From assembly GCA_045541495.1 (NCBI GenBank), contig JAZQJE010000044.1:22939-86938 (forward strand): a DNA stretch of 64,000 nucleotides. Reading direction: 5' to 3'. A program made the position numbers and the translations under genes. Each line of letters opens with the position of its first letter. The first letter of the stretch is position 1. The stretch comes from RGIG3009 sp045541495 (GTDB lineage Bacteria; Bacillota; Clostridia; Oscillospirales; Acutalibacteraceae). Below the pieces are notes generated by a model that was not told the origin of the DNA, made no database searches, and saw only the letters and a program-made list of their open reading frames with translations. Of the stretch, positions 32,159-41,273 are shown piece after piece.

Positions 32159-33379
32159 ATGGATAAAAGTCAAATCAAAAAAGTGGTTCTTGCCTATTCG
32201 GGTGGTTTGGATACCTCCATTATCATCCCGTGGTTAAAGGAAAACTACAACAATTGCGAAGTTATTGCCGTATCGGGCAACGTGGGTCAAGCGGACGAGT
32301 TGGAAGGTCTCGAAGAAAAAGCCCTCAAAACGGGCGCGTCCAAATTGTATGTGCTGGACCTTACCGACGATTATGTGGACAACTACATCATCCCCACCAT
32401 GAAAGCGGGCGCGGTGTATGAGGAATATCTACTGGGCACCAGCCATGCCCGTCCCTGCATTGCCAAAGGATTGGTGGATATCGCCATCAAAGAAGAGGCC
32501 GACGCCATCTGCCACGGCTGTACGGGTAAAGGCAACGACCAGGTGCGGTTTGAACTGACCATCAAGCACTTTGCGCCCAATATGCCCATCATTGCCCCGT
32601 GGCGGGAGTGGGATATCAAATCCCGTGAAGAGGAGATCGAATATGCGGAGGCCCACAACATTCCGCTGAAGATCAATCGGGAGACCAACTATTCCAAAGA
32701 TAAGAACCTGTGGCACTTGTCTCACGAAGGTATGGATCTGGAAGATACGGGCAACGAGCCGCAATACGAGAAAAAAGGCTTTTTGGAAATGGGCGTCTCG
32801 CCTATCGATGCCCCTGACGTTCCCACCTACGTCACCCTCGATTTTGAACAAGGTGTGCCGGTGGCACTGGACGGCGAGAAGATGTCTGCCAAAAACATCA
32901 TTTTGAAACTCAACGAATTGGGTGGTGCCAACGGTATCGGTATTTTGGATATCGTGGAAAATCGCTTGGTAGGTATGAAATGCCGCGGTGTATACGAGAC
33001 CCCGGGCGGCACCATCCTGTATAAAGCGCACAGTGTATTGGAATCCATTTGTCTCGACAAAATGACCATGCACGAGAAACAAAAATTATCCATCACCTTT
33101 GCGGAACTGGTATACAACGGCCAATGGTTCACGCCCTTACGGGAAGCCCTGTCCGCCTTTGTAGACAAGACCCAAGAAAAAGTGACGGGTAAAGTCAAAC
33201 TGAAACTGTACAAAGGCAATATGATCAACGCCGGCGTGTGGAGTCCCTATTCGCTGTACAGCGAAGAGATCGCCACCTTTGGCGAAAGCGATTACGACCA
33301 AACCGATTCCAAAGGCTTTATCAACTTGTTCGGTTTGCCGATCAAAGTGCAAGCCATGGTGGACGGCAAAGGCAAGTAA
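32159..33379 (+). CDS. argG: Argininosuccinate synthase
   Basis: 406 aa. PP-loop ATP-pyrophosphatase motif VVLAYSGGLDTSIIIPWL at the N-terminus, GTSHARPCIAKGLVDIA, CHGCTGKGNDQVRFE, and NIWHLSHEG-like NLWHLSHEGMDLED in the middle are the family signatures. It joins citrulline and aspartate using ATP. ATG at 32159 has GGAGG 9 nt upstream. First gene of argGHCJBDF, directly under ArgR boxes. Confidence 0.97.
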   Translation: MDKSQIKKVVLAYSGGLDTSIIIPWLKENYNNCEVIAVSGNVGQADELEGLEEKALKTGASKLYVLDLTDDYVDNYIIPTMKAGAVYEEYLLGTSHARPCIAKGLVDIAIKEEADAICHGCTGKGNDQVRFELTIKHFAPNMPIIAPWREWDIKSREEEIEYAEAHNIPLKINRETNYSKDKNLWHLSHEGMDLEDTGNEPQYEKKGFLEMGVSPIDAPDVPTYVTLDFEQGVPVALDGEKMSAKNIILKLNELGGANGIGILDIVENRLVGMKCRGVYETPGGTILYKAHSVLESICLDKMTMHEKQKLSITFAELVYNGQWFTPLREALSAFVDKTQEKVTGKVKLKLYKGNMINAGVWSPYSLYSEEIATFGESDYDQTDSKGFINLFGLPIKVQAMVDGKGK

Positions 33380-33392
33380 GTTGTATTTTTCG

Positions 33393-33421
33393 GGCAGGAG
33401 GGACGAATAGCCCCTCCTGCC
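33393..33421 (+). other. Hairpin between argG and argH
   Basis: A 10-bp stem GGCAGGAGGG/CCCTCCTGCC with a 9-nt loop in the 69-nt gap. The T-tract behind it is poor, so partial termination or message processing is more likely than a full stop. Confidence 0.5.
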
Positions 33422-33448
33422 AAACCTGTTTTAAAGGATGTGTACCTC

Positions 33449-34825
33449 ATGGCAAAATTATGGGCGGGACGGACAGATGGTGCCACCAGTCAACTGGCGG
33501 ACGACTTCAATTCTTCCATCCGTTTTGATTGCAAATTATATAAACAGGATATCACGGGCAGTATGGCGCACGCTGCTATGCTGGGTGCCAAAAATATCAT
33601 CACCTCTACCGAAGCAGAGGTCCTGATTGACGGGTTACAAGGCATTTTGGATGATCTGAACAGCGGCGCGCTCACCTTCGATATGACCTGCGAAGATATT
33701 CATATGTTTGTGGAACAGGTGCTGACCGCACGGATCGGGGACGTGGGCAAGAAATTGCACACCGCCCGCAGCCGTAATGATCAGGTGGCGTTGGATTTGC
33801 GGATGTATCTCCGTGAGCAGATCGATGAGATCGCGGCACTGGTCAAGCAACTGATCACCGTGGTTACCGATAAGGCGGAAACCTATGCTACTACCATTTT
33901 ACCCGGGTATACTCATCTTCAACGGGCGCAACCCATCACCTTTGGCCATCATTTGATGGCCTATGCCATGATGTTGCTCCGCGATGTGGATCGCCTTGCC
34001 GATTGCCGTAAACGGACCAACGTATCGCCCATCGGTTGTTGCGCCTTGGCGGGTACTACTTACGACACCGACCGTCGCTTTGAAGCCAAGGAACTGGGCT
34101 TTGACGATATTTGCTTAAACTCGCTGGACGGTGTATCCGATCGGGATTTTTGTGTGGAACTGATGAGTGCCTTGTCGTTGCTCATGATGCACCTGTCCCG
34201 TTTCTCTGAAGAGATCATCCTGTGGTCCAGTTGGGAATTTAAATTTGTGGAACTGTCCGATGCCTTTACCACAGGCTCGTCCATCATGCCCCAAAAGAAA
34301 AACCCCGATATGGCGGAACTGGTACGGGGTAAGACAGGGCGCGTGTACGGTGATCTGATGGCGTTGCTCACCACCCTTAAAGGCTTGCCGCTGGCATACA
34401 ACAAAGATATGCAGGAAGACAAAGAAAGCGTATTTGACGCGGTGGACACCGTGCAGATGTGTTTACAGGTCTTCATCGGTATGGTGGAGTCCATGACCGC
34501 CAACGAACAAAACATGATCGCCGCGGCGCAAAAAGGATTTATCAACGCCACCGACTTAGCGGATTATCTGGTGAAAAAGGGACTGCCCTTCCGCAGTGCT
34601 TACAAGATTTCGGGTCAGATCGTGGCCCATTGTCTGCGGGAAAACACCGTGTTAGAGGCGTTGCCCCTCGACACCTATCGCACGTTTAGCGAGTTGTTTG
34701 ACAACGATCTGTACGAAGCCATTTCTTTGCGTACCTGTGTGGAAAAACGAATCTCCGAGGGAGGGACTTCCCTACAATCGGTGAAGGCGCAGATCGCCTA
34801 TGTGAGAGCGAGGGTCACGGCATGA
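33449..34825 (+). CDS. argH: Argininosuccinate lyase
   Basis: 458 aa of the fumarase/aspartase superfamily. N-terminal MAKLWAGRTDGATSQLADDFNSSI, GKKLHTARSRNDQVALDLR, and the catalytic signature GSSIMPQKKNPDMAELVRGK are present. It splits argininosuccinate to arginine and fumarate. ATG at 33449 is chosen (AAAGGA at 12 nt); a GTG three codons earlier lies too close to the ribosome site. Overlaps argC by 4 nt. Confidence 0.97.
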   Translation: MAKLWAGRTDGATSQLADDFNSSIRFDCKLYKQDITGSMAHAAMLGAKNIITSTEAEVLIDGLQGILDDLNSGALTFDMTCEDIHMFVEQVLTARIGDVGKKLHTARSRNDQVALDLRMYLREQIDEIAALVKQLITVVTDKAETYATTILPGYTHLQRAQPITFGHHLMAYAMMLLRDVDRLADCRKRTNVSPIGCCALAGTTYDTDRRFEAKELGFDDICLNSLDGVSDRDFCVELMSALSLLMMHLSRFSEEIILWSSWEFKFVELSDAFTTGSSIMPQKKNPDMAELVRGKTGRVYGDLMALLTTLKGLPLAYNKDMQEDKESVFDAVDTVQMCLQVFIGMVESMTANEQNMIAAAQKGFINATDLADYLVKKGLPFRSAYKISGQIVAHCLRENTVLEALPLDTYRTFSELFDNDLYEAISLRTCVEKRISEGGTSLQSVKAQIAYVRARVTA

Positions 34826-35754
34826 CACACGTATTTATCGACGGCAGCGCGGGCACCACGGGATTGCGGATTTATGAACGGTTAGCTCATCGAAAAGATG
34901 TGGAACTTATCCGCTTGTCCGAAGAATACCGCAAAGAGGCGGGGGCCCGTCAAGATGCCTTGCACCGCGCGGACATTGCCTTTTTATGTTTACCCGATGC
35001 CGCGGCCATGGAAGCGGTGGCGTTGGCGGAGGGGGCGGACACGGTGATCATCGATACCTCCACCGCTCACCGCACCCATCCCGATTGGGAATACGGATTT
35101 CCCGAACTGTGCGGGCGACGGGAACGGCTGGCAAAGGCGAAACACATTGCCAACCCCGGTTGCCATGCCAGCGGATTTGTGGCCTTGACAGAACCCCTTG
35201 TAAGAGCGGGGTTGATCGCTTCGGATACGGTGTTGTCCTGCACGTCCCTGACGGGTTATTCGGGCGGCGGCAAAACCATGATCGCCGACTACGAAAGCCA
35301 GCAGCGCGATCCGCTGTTGGCGGCACCGCGGTTATACGGCCTTTCGCAACAACACAAACATTTAAAAGAAATGAAGGCTGTCAGCGGATTTGAACATCCG
35401 CCGCTGTTTTGTCCCATCGTTGCCCCGTTTTACAGCGGCATGGAAGTCATCGTCTCCCTGCCTGCCTGCCAACTGAACGGCACGACAGCGCAAGTGCGGG
35501 ACGTATACACCGCCGCCTATTCCCAAGGGTTGGTACGGTTTTGCGACAACGCCGACGAAACGGGCTTTTTATCCGCGGCGGCGTTCAGCGGTCGGGATGA
35601 TATGCAAGTTACCGTGGCGGGAAATGACGAGCGCATTCTGCTGATTGCCCGTTTTGACAACTTGGGAAAAGGCGCCTCCGGCGCGGCCATTCAAAACATG
35701 AACATCGTATTAGGTGTCCCCGAAGCAACGGGTCTGGTAATAGGAGAGAAATAA
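34822..35754 (+). CDS. argC: N-acetyl-gamma-glutamyl-phosphate reductase
   Basis: 310 aa, the length of the shorter (type 2) ArgC enzymes. The N-terminus VFIDGSAGTTGLRIYERLA is the NADP-binding motif of that type; the active-site cysteine is in ANPGCHASGFVAL. It reduces N-acetylglutamyl phosphate to the semialdehyde. Starts on the argH stop (ATGA) and is followed 2 nt later by argJ. Confidence 0.95.
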   Translation: MTHVFIDGSAGTTGLRIYERLAHRKDVELIRLSEEYRKEAGARQDALHRADIAFLCLPDAAAMEAVALAEGADTVIIDTSTAHRTHPDWEYGFPELCGRRERLAKAKHIANPGCHASGFVALTEPLVRAGLIASDTVLSCTSLTGYSGGGKTMIADYESQQRDPLLAAPRLYGLSQQHKHLKEMKAVSGFEHPPLFCPIVAPFYSGMEVIVSLPACQLNGTTAQVRDVYTAAYSQGLVRFCDNADETGFLSAAAFSGRDDMQVTVAGNDERILLIARFDNLGKGASGAAIQNMNIVLGVPEATGLVIGEK

Positions 35755-35756
35755 CC

Positions 35757-36971
35757 ATGAAACTGATTTCCGGCGGCGTTTGCGCTGCAAAAGGCTTTCA
35801 AGCGAGCGGTATTCATTGCGGCATTCGCAAAAACCGCACCAAACGGGACTTGTCCCTCATTGTCAGCGACGTACCCGCTACGGCGGCGGCGGTGTATACC
35901 ACCAACTTGGTGAAAGGCGCGCCGTTGACGGTAACCAAACAACACTTGCAAAACGGCACGGCCCAAGCAATCATTTGCAACAGTGGCAATGCCAACACCT
36001 GTAATGCCGACGGCGTGGATGTGGCAGAAAATATGAGTGCTCTTGCCGCTAAGGCGCTGGGAATTGCCGCCGACGATATGGTGGTAGCCTCCACGGGTGT
36101 CATTGGGCAACCCCTCAACATTACTCCCATTGCCGAGGGGATCCCGGCCTTGGTAGCGGCCTTATCAGTAAACGGCAGCGAAGCCGCCGCCGAAGGCATC
36201 ATGACTACCGATACCGTGAAAAAAGAAGTAGCGGTGGAATTTGAAGTGGGCGGTGTCACCTGTCGTTTGGGCGGCATTGCCAAAGGCAGCGGTATGATCC
36301 ATCCCAACATGGCCACCATGCTGGTGTTCATCACCAGCGACGTGGCCATTGTCCCCGCCCTGTTACAAAAAGCCTTGTCCACCGACATCAAAGCCACCTT
36401 TAACATGATGAGCATCGACGGTGACACGTCCACCAACGACATGGTGACGGTATTGGCCAACGGATTGGCGGGTAACCCCCTCATCGACAGTGAAAACGAC
36501 GATTTCGCCGTGTTCATGAAAGCCCTTAACACCGTAACGGTACAGTTGTGCCGCTTGATTGCCGCGGACGGCGAAGGCGCCACCAAGTTACTGGAATGTG
36601 CTGTAACAGGCGCGGCAGACGAACAAACCGCCAAAACGGTAGCGAAAAGCGTGGTCTGTTCCAGTTTGTTGAAAGCCGCTATGTTCGGTGCAGACGCCAA
36701 CTGGGGTCGTGTGCTGTGCGCCATCGGCTACAGCGGTGCGGCGGTGGACGTAACACGGGTGGATGTCTCGTTCCGCAGTGCCAAAGGTACCGTTACCGTC
36801 TGCAAAGGCGGTGCGGGCGTACCTTTTTCCGAGGAAGAGGCAAAGGCCATCTTATTGGAAAAGGAAATTGAGATCTTGGTATCCGTAGGGGACGGGGACG
36901 GCAGAGCCAAAGCTTGGGGCTGCGACCTGACCTACGACTATGTCCGTATCAACGGCGATTATCGCACATAA
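35757..36971 (+). CDS. argJ: Bifunctional ornithine acetyltransferase / N-acetylglutamate synthase
   Basis: 404 aa. The autocleavage site lies in HPNMATMLVFITSD (cleavage before the Thr), giving alpha and beta chains; GSGMIHPNMATML and SIDGDTSTNDMV are family motifs. It recycles the acetyl group from acetylornithine to glutamate, which explains the absence of argA and argE in this operon. Whether it also uses acetyl-CoA (bifunctional) cannot be read directly, but the lack of argA nearby fits. Confidence 0.95.
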   Translation: MKLISGGVCAAKGFQASGIHCGIRKNRTKRDLSLIVSDVPATAAAVYTTNLVKGAPLTVTKQHLQNGTAQAIICNSGNANTCNADGVDVAENMSALAAKALGIAADDMVVASTGVIGQPLNITPIAEGIPALVAALSVNGSEAAAEGIMTTDTVKKEVAVEFEVGGVTCRLGGIAKGSGMIHPNMATMLVFITSDVAIVPALLQKALSTDIKATFNMMSIDGDTSTNDMVTVLANGLAGNPLIDSENDDFAVFMKALNTVTVQLCRLIAADGEGATKLLECAVTGAADEQTAKTVAKSVVCSSLLKAAMFGADANWGRVLCAIGYSGAAVDVTRVDVSFRSAKGTVTVCKGGAGVPFSEEEAKAILLEKEIEILVSVGDGDGRAKAWGCDLTYDYVRINGDYRT

Positions 36972-36984
36972 GAGAGGGAACGAT

Positions 36985-37857
36985 ATGGAAACCCTATTTT
37001 CAAACGCCCAACGGGCGGAAGTATTGACGCAGGCTTTGCCTTATATCAAACGGTACACGGGCAAAGTGGTGGTGGTCAAATACGGCGGCAACGCCATGAT
37101 CAACGAACAACTGAAACAACAAGTGATGGAAGATATCGCTCTGTTGTGGCTCATCGGCGTGAAAGTGGTGCTGGTCCACGGTGGCGGCCCCGAGATCAAC
37201 GAACTGATGACCAAACTGGGCAAGCAAGCCGTATTTGTGGACGGTCTGCGTGTCACCGACAAAGAGACCGTCGACATCGTACAAATGGTATTGGCGGGCA
37301 AGGTAAACAAATCGTTGGTAACGCTGCTTCAAATGAAAGGCGGTCACGCAGTGGGCTTGTCCGGCATGGACGGCGGGATTATCGAAGCCAAGATCAAAGA
37401 TGAACGGCTTGGTTTCGTGGGACAGATCACCAAGATTCGCACCAAACCCATCACCGACTTGTTGGAAAAGAATTATATTCCCGTTATCTCCACGGTGGCC
37501 AGCGACCATCAGGGAAACACTTACAACATCAACGGCGACACCGCCGCCGCCTATATTGCAGGGGCGTTGGGCGCCGAACGTCTGATCATGATGACCGATA
37601 TTGCGGGAATTTTGCGGGATAAAGACGATCCTGACACCCTCATTCCCGCTATCACCGTATCGGAAGCAGCGGCATTGAAAGAACAAGGCGTTATTTCCGG
37701 CGGCATGATCCCCAAAGTGGACTGTTGTGTGGAAGCCATCCGCGAAGGCGTGAAAAACGTCATCATCATGGATGGACGGATCCCTCACTCCATTTTGATG
37801 GAACTTCTCACCGATGAAGGCGCCGGTACCATGGTGGTAGGTGACATAAATGAGTAA
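36985..37857 (+). CDS. argB: Acetylglutamate kinase
   Basis: 290 aa amino-acid-kinase fold. N-terminal KVVVVKYGGNAM, LVHGGGPEINELMTKLG, GLSGMDGGIIEAK and later MMTDIAGILRDKDDP, GGMIPKVDCCVEAI. The N-terminal helix ahead of the kinase core (FSNAQRAEVLTQALPYIKRY) is of the sort found in arginine-feedback-inhibited hexameric enzymes. GAGAGGG precedes the ATG. Overlaps argD by 8 nt. Confidence 0.96.
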   Translation: METLFSNAQRAEVLTQALPYIKRYTGKVVVVKYGGNAMINEQLKQQVMEDIALLWLIGVKVVLVHGGGPEINELMTKLGKQAVFVDGLRVTDKETVDIVQMVLAGKVNKSLVTLLQMKGGHAVGLSGMDGGIIEAKIKDERLGFVGQITKIRTKPITDLLEKNYIPVISTVASDHQGNTYNINGDTAAAYIAGALGAERLIMMTDIAGILRDKDDPDTLIPAITVSEAAALKEQGVISGGMIPKVDCCVEAIREGVKNVIIMDGRIPHSILMELLTDEGAGTMVVGDINE

Positions 37858-39022
37858 TTGGCAATCTCGCGACAAGCAGTATGTCGCCAATACCTATAAC
37901 CGTTTTCCCGTGGAAATCGCTTACGGGAAAGGCAGTGAAGTATACGACACCGACGGCAAACGATACATCGATATGGGTTCGGGCATCGGTGTGACCGCTC
38001 TCGGCATTGCCGACGACGGCTGGCTGGCGGCGGTAACCGACCAGTTATCCAAAGTCCAACACATGTCCAACCTGTACTATACGGAACCTTGCGGCAAGTT
38101 GGCGCAACTGTTGTGTGAACGCACCGGCATGAGCAAGGTGTTTTTCAGCAATTCGGGTGCCGAAGCCAACGAATGTGCCATCAAAGCGGCTCGAAAATAC
38201 GCCGCCGAAACAAAAGGCGAGGATCAGTATACCATCCTCACCTTAGTAAACAGTTTTCACGGCCGTACCATCACCACCCTTGCCGCTACGGGACAAGATG
38301 CTTTTCATAAACAATTCAAACCCTTGACTGACGGGTTTGTGTACGCTCCCGCCAACGATATGGAAGCGGTAAAAGTTCTGGTGGGCGAACACAAGATCGC
38401 TGCCGTTATGGTGGAATGTGTACAGGGTGAAGGCGGTGTGTTGCCGCTGAACGAGGTTTTTCTGCAACAAGTGGCAGCGCTGTGCCGCGAACAGGATATC
38501 CTACTTATCATCGACGAAGTGCAAACAGGCAACGGCCGCACAGGTACGCTTTATGCCTATGAGCAATATGGTGTTACCCCCGACATTGTGACCACCGCCA
38601 AAGGATTGGGAGGCGGGTTACCTATCGGCGCCACTCTGTTTGGGGAAAAGACCGAAACCGTCTTGGGCTTCGGCGAACACGGCTCCACCTACGGTGGCAA
38701 CCCCGTGGCTTGCGCGGGCGCCGTAGCGGTGTTGGAACGCTTGGACGATCCCTTTCTCGCAGAAGTACGGCGTAAAAGCCGTCTGGTGTTTGATGCGTTG
38801 AACGGTGCCGACGGCGTGGTATCAGTGTCGGGCAAAGGGCTCATGATCGGTATCCAAACCGTTCGTCCCGCCGCCGATGTGGTGCGAGAGTGCATGGCGC
38901 GGGGTGTCTTGTGCCTGACGGCTAAAACCAAAGTGCGGTTGCTGCCCGCTCTGAATATTCCCGATGACCTGTTGACAGAAGCCATCGACATTCTCAAATC
39001 CGTGTGTAAGGAGGGCATCTAA
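37850..39022 (+). CDS. argD: Acetylornithine aminotransferase
   Basis: 390 aa class III PLP aminotransferase. SNSGAEANECAIKAARKY, SFHGRTITTLAATGQ, IDEVQTGNGRTGTLYAYE and TTAKGLGGGLPIGATLFGE (PLP-binding Lys) are all present. It makes N-acetylornithine from the semialdehyde; it may also act in lysine synthesis, as ArgD does in some bacteria. Start overlaps the argB stop. Confidence 0.95.
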   Translation: MSNWQSRDKQYVANTYNRFPVEIAYGKGSEVYDTDGKRYIDMGSGIGVTALGIADDGWLAAVTDQLSKVQHMSNLYYTEPCGKLAQLLCERTGMSKVFFSNSGAEANECAIKAARKYAAETKGEDQYTILTLVNSFHGRTITTLAATGQDAFHKQFKPLTDGFVYAPANDMEAVKVLVGEHKIAAVMVECVQGEGGVLPLNEVFLQQVAALCREQDILLIIDEVQTGNGRTGTLYAYEQYGVTPDIVTTAKGLGGGLPIGATLFGEKTETVLGFGEHGSTYGGNPVACAGAVAVLERLDDPFLAEVRRKSRLVFDALNGADGVVSVSGKGLMIGIQTVRPAADVVRECMARGVLCLTAKTKVRLLPALNIPDDLLTEAIDILKSVCKEGI

Positions 39023-39023
39023 C

Positions 39024-40007
39024 ATGGACCTCAAAGGACAAAGTTTTCTCAAATTGTTGGATTTCACCCCCGCTCAGATCGAGGGATTATTGGATCTGGC
39101 GGCTGAGTTAAAAGCCAAGAAAAAAGCGGGTGTTCCTCATCGGTTATGCGAAGGCAAAAGCATTGCGCTGATCTTTGAAAAGACCAGTACCCGCACCCGT
39201 TGCGCCTTTGAAGTGGCGGCGGCGGATTTAGGTATGCACCCCACCTATTTGGATCCGTCGGGATCGCAGATCGGCAAGAAAGAAAGCATTGCCGACACGG
39301 CGCGGGTGCTGGGTCGGATGTACGACGGTATCGAATATCGCGGTTTTGGTCAGGAGATCGTGGAAGAACTGGCGAAATACGCGGGGGTACCCGTGTGGAA
39401 CGGCCTCACCAACGAATTTCATCCCACCCAGATTTTAGCGGATTTTCTCACCATTCGGGAATACTTTGGCACTCTCAAAGGCCAAAAACTGGTGTATATG
39501 GGCGACGCCCGTTATAACATGGGTAACTCCTTAATGGTAGGTTGCGCCAAAATGGGGATGCACTTTGTAGCTTGCGCGCCCAAAGCCTATTTCCCTCACC
39601 AAGCCTTGATCGATACTTGTAACGCCATTGCCGCCGAAACGGGTGCTACGTTGGAGTTTTGTGAAGACCCCCTGACCGCTGTACAAGGCACCTCGGTCAT
39701 CTACACCGATGTGTGGGTATCCATGGGCGAACCCGACGACGTGTGGCAAGAACGGATCGAACAACTGACGCCTTATCGGGTGACGATGGATTTGATGAAC
39801 GCCGCCGGTGACCAATGCCGCTTTATGCATTGTCTGCCTGCGTTCCACGACCTGAATACGGGAATCGGCAAAGCCATTCACGAAAAATTTGGTATCACCT
39901 GTATGGAAGTTACCGATGACGTGTTTGAAAGTGACCGCTCCATCGTCTTTGACGAGGCGGAAAACCGTATGCACACCATCAAAGCCGTTATGGCGGCAAC
40001 TCTATAA
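39024..40007 (+). CDS. argF: Ornithine carbamoyltransferase
   Basis: 327 aa. Carbamoyl-phosphate motif FEKTSTRTRCAFE (STRTR), ornithine-binding region near GDARYNMGNSLM and DVWVSMGEP, and the HCLPAFHD motif. It makes citrulline. Last gene of the operon, 1 nt after argD, and followed by a terminator. Carbamoyl-phosphate synthase genes are not in the window. Confidence 0.97.
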   Translation: MDLKGQSFLKLLDFTPAQIEGLLDLAAELKAKKKAGVPHRLCEGKSIALIFEKTSTRTRCAFEVAAADLGMHPTYLDPSGSQIGKKESIADTARVLGRMYDGIEYRGFGQEIVEELAKYAGVPVWNGLTNEFHPTQILADFLTIREYFGTLKGQKLVYMGDARYNMGNSLMVGCAKMGMHFVACAPKAYFPHQALIDTCNAIAAETGATLEFCEDPLTAVQGTSVIYTDVWVSMGEPDDVWQERIEQLTPYRVTMDLMNAAGDQCRFMHCLPAFHDLNTGIGKAIHEKFGITCMEVTDDVFESDRSIVFDEAENRMHTIKAVMAATL

Positions 40008-40010
40008 AGA

Positions 40011-40036
40011 AAACGCCCTCCACACGGAGGGCGTTT
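40011..40036. terminator. Terminator of the arginine operon
   Basis: An 11-bp stem AAACGCCCTCC/GGAGGGCGTTT with a 4-nt loop and TTT tail between argF and the convergent sodC-like gene. Confidence 0.88.
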
Positions 40037-40041
40037 GTTCT

Positions 40042-40536
40042 TTATCGGGCGGGATGGATGATACCGCAAGCGATCTTGTTGCCTGACATCCCTGCGGGTT
40101 GTGAAGCAAAATCATCGGGATGGTCGTGCACGACCACCGCTTTACCGAAAACGTCCCGCACCGCAAACCGATCGGTGAGAAACGCCGAAAGCGCCGTGCC
40201 GTTTTGGGTGACAAACAGGGGTGGTAGATCCCCCGCATGAAAAGGGTGGGGACAATTATCGGGGTTATAATGGGTCATGGCACCGCCGAAAGGTTCGTCT
40301 CCCCGAGGCTGACAATCGGTTCCCCCGTGAATATGAAATCCCAATACGGCGCCGCCACAGGGGTTGGGGTTCACGGGCAATCCGTTCATTTGTGTTACCA
40401 CCAACACACCGTTTCGGGTTTGATAAAAACGCACCGTCCCGTTGATAGCGGTCTTGTTCCCTTGCATCCATGCTACCGCGTGAGGTCGTTGCTTGAGAAT
40501 AGGTAAAAACTGTGTAAGATCACCGTGTGAATACAT
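40042..40536 (-). CDS. Cu/Zn superoxide dismutase-like protein, cytoplasmic
   Basis: 164 aa. The SodC fold is recognisable: GFHIH (His68, His70), THYNP (His89), a shortened zinc loop with His97, His100 and Asp103, VVVHDHPDD (His137) and KIACGII at the end; Cys75 and Cys157 could form the family disulfide. All metal ligands appear present, but the active-site Arg that precedes the LACG motif in known enzymes is Lys154 here. No signal peptide is visible, unusual for SodC. Start at 40536 follows GGAGGG by 7 nt. Confidence 0.82.
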   Translation of the reverse strand: MYSHGDLTQFLPILKQRPHAVAWMQGNKTAINGTVRFYQTRNGVLVVTQMNGLPVNPNPCGGAVLGFHIHGGTDCQPRGDEPFGGAMTHYNPDNCPHPFHAGDLPPLFVTQNGTALSAFLTDRFAVRDVFGKAVVVHDHPDDFASQPAGMSGNKIACGIIHPAR

Positions 40537-40607
40537 CGTAACACCCTCCTGTTGTTTTCTATCAATATATGGAAACAACGGCAAGGATGTTCTTTTTGGA
40601 TTTCCCC

Positions 40608-40636
40608 TTGCAAAGTCTGCGCTTTTTTGTCATAAT
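40608..40636 (+). promoter_or_regulatory. Promoter of pth-mfd
   Basis: TTGCAA, 17-nt spacer, CATAAT, 33 nt before the pth start. Confidence 0.6.
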
Positions 40637-40669
40637 GATGGTATATACTTAAAAGAGGTTGTATGTTTT

Positions 40670-41269
40670 ATGTTTTTTCGCAAACCGAAAGTAACGGGCG
40701 CGGTGGACTGGCTCATTGTCGGTCTGGGCAACCCCGGCAAAAAATACGAAGGCACCCGTCACAACGCGGGTTTTGCCGTCATTGAAGCGTTGGCTCAGCA
40801 GTTGTCGGTGCGGGTCAATCGCGTGAAATTCAAATCTCTGTGCGGTGAAGCCGTTTTGGGGGACAAGAAAGTGTTGCTCATGATGCCCCAAACTTTTATG
40901 AACAACAGCGGCGAAGCGTTACGGGAAGCCGTCGCCTTTTATAAACTGCCCATGGACCGTTGTCTGGTGATCTGTGACGATATTTCCCTGCCCGTGGGCA
41001 CCGTTCGCCTTCGCCGCAAAGGCAGTGACGGCGGTCAACGGGGCCTGCGCAATATCATCACCCTGTGCGGCAGCGAACAATTTCCCCGTATCAAGGTAGG
41101 CGTGGGTCAAAAACCCCATCCCGATTACGATCTGGCGGCGTGGGTGCTGTCCAAGTTCAGCAAAGACGAAAGCCCCCGTTTACTGGAAGCCGCCCGCAAC
41201 GCCGCCAACGCCGCCGAATTGATCGTGGCGGACCGTATGGATGAAGCAATGAACACATATTCGAGGTAA
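40670..41269 (+). CDS. pth: Peptidyl-tRNA hydrolase
   Basis: 199 aa. After a 13-residue leader comes WLIVGLGNPGKKYEGTRHNAGF (catalytic His in HNAG), LMMPQTFMNNSGEAL and DDISLPVGTVRLRRKGSDGGQRGLRNI. It frees tRNA from peptidyl-tRNA lost by ribosomes. ATG at 40670 is used; the longer frame reaches back over the promoter. Followed 4 nt later by mfd, a common Firmicute pair. Confidence 0.95.
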   Translation: MFFRKPKVTGAVDWLIVGLGNPGKKYEGTRHNAGFAVIEALAQQLSVRVNRVKFKSLCGEAVLGDKKVLLMMPQTFMNNSGEALREAVAFYKLPMDRCLVICDDISLPVGTVRLRRKGSDGGQRGLRNIITLCGSEQFPRIKVGVGQKPHPDYDLAAWVLSKFSKDESPRLLEAARNAANAAELIVADRMDEAMNTYSR

Positions 41270-41273
41270 TTTC

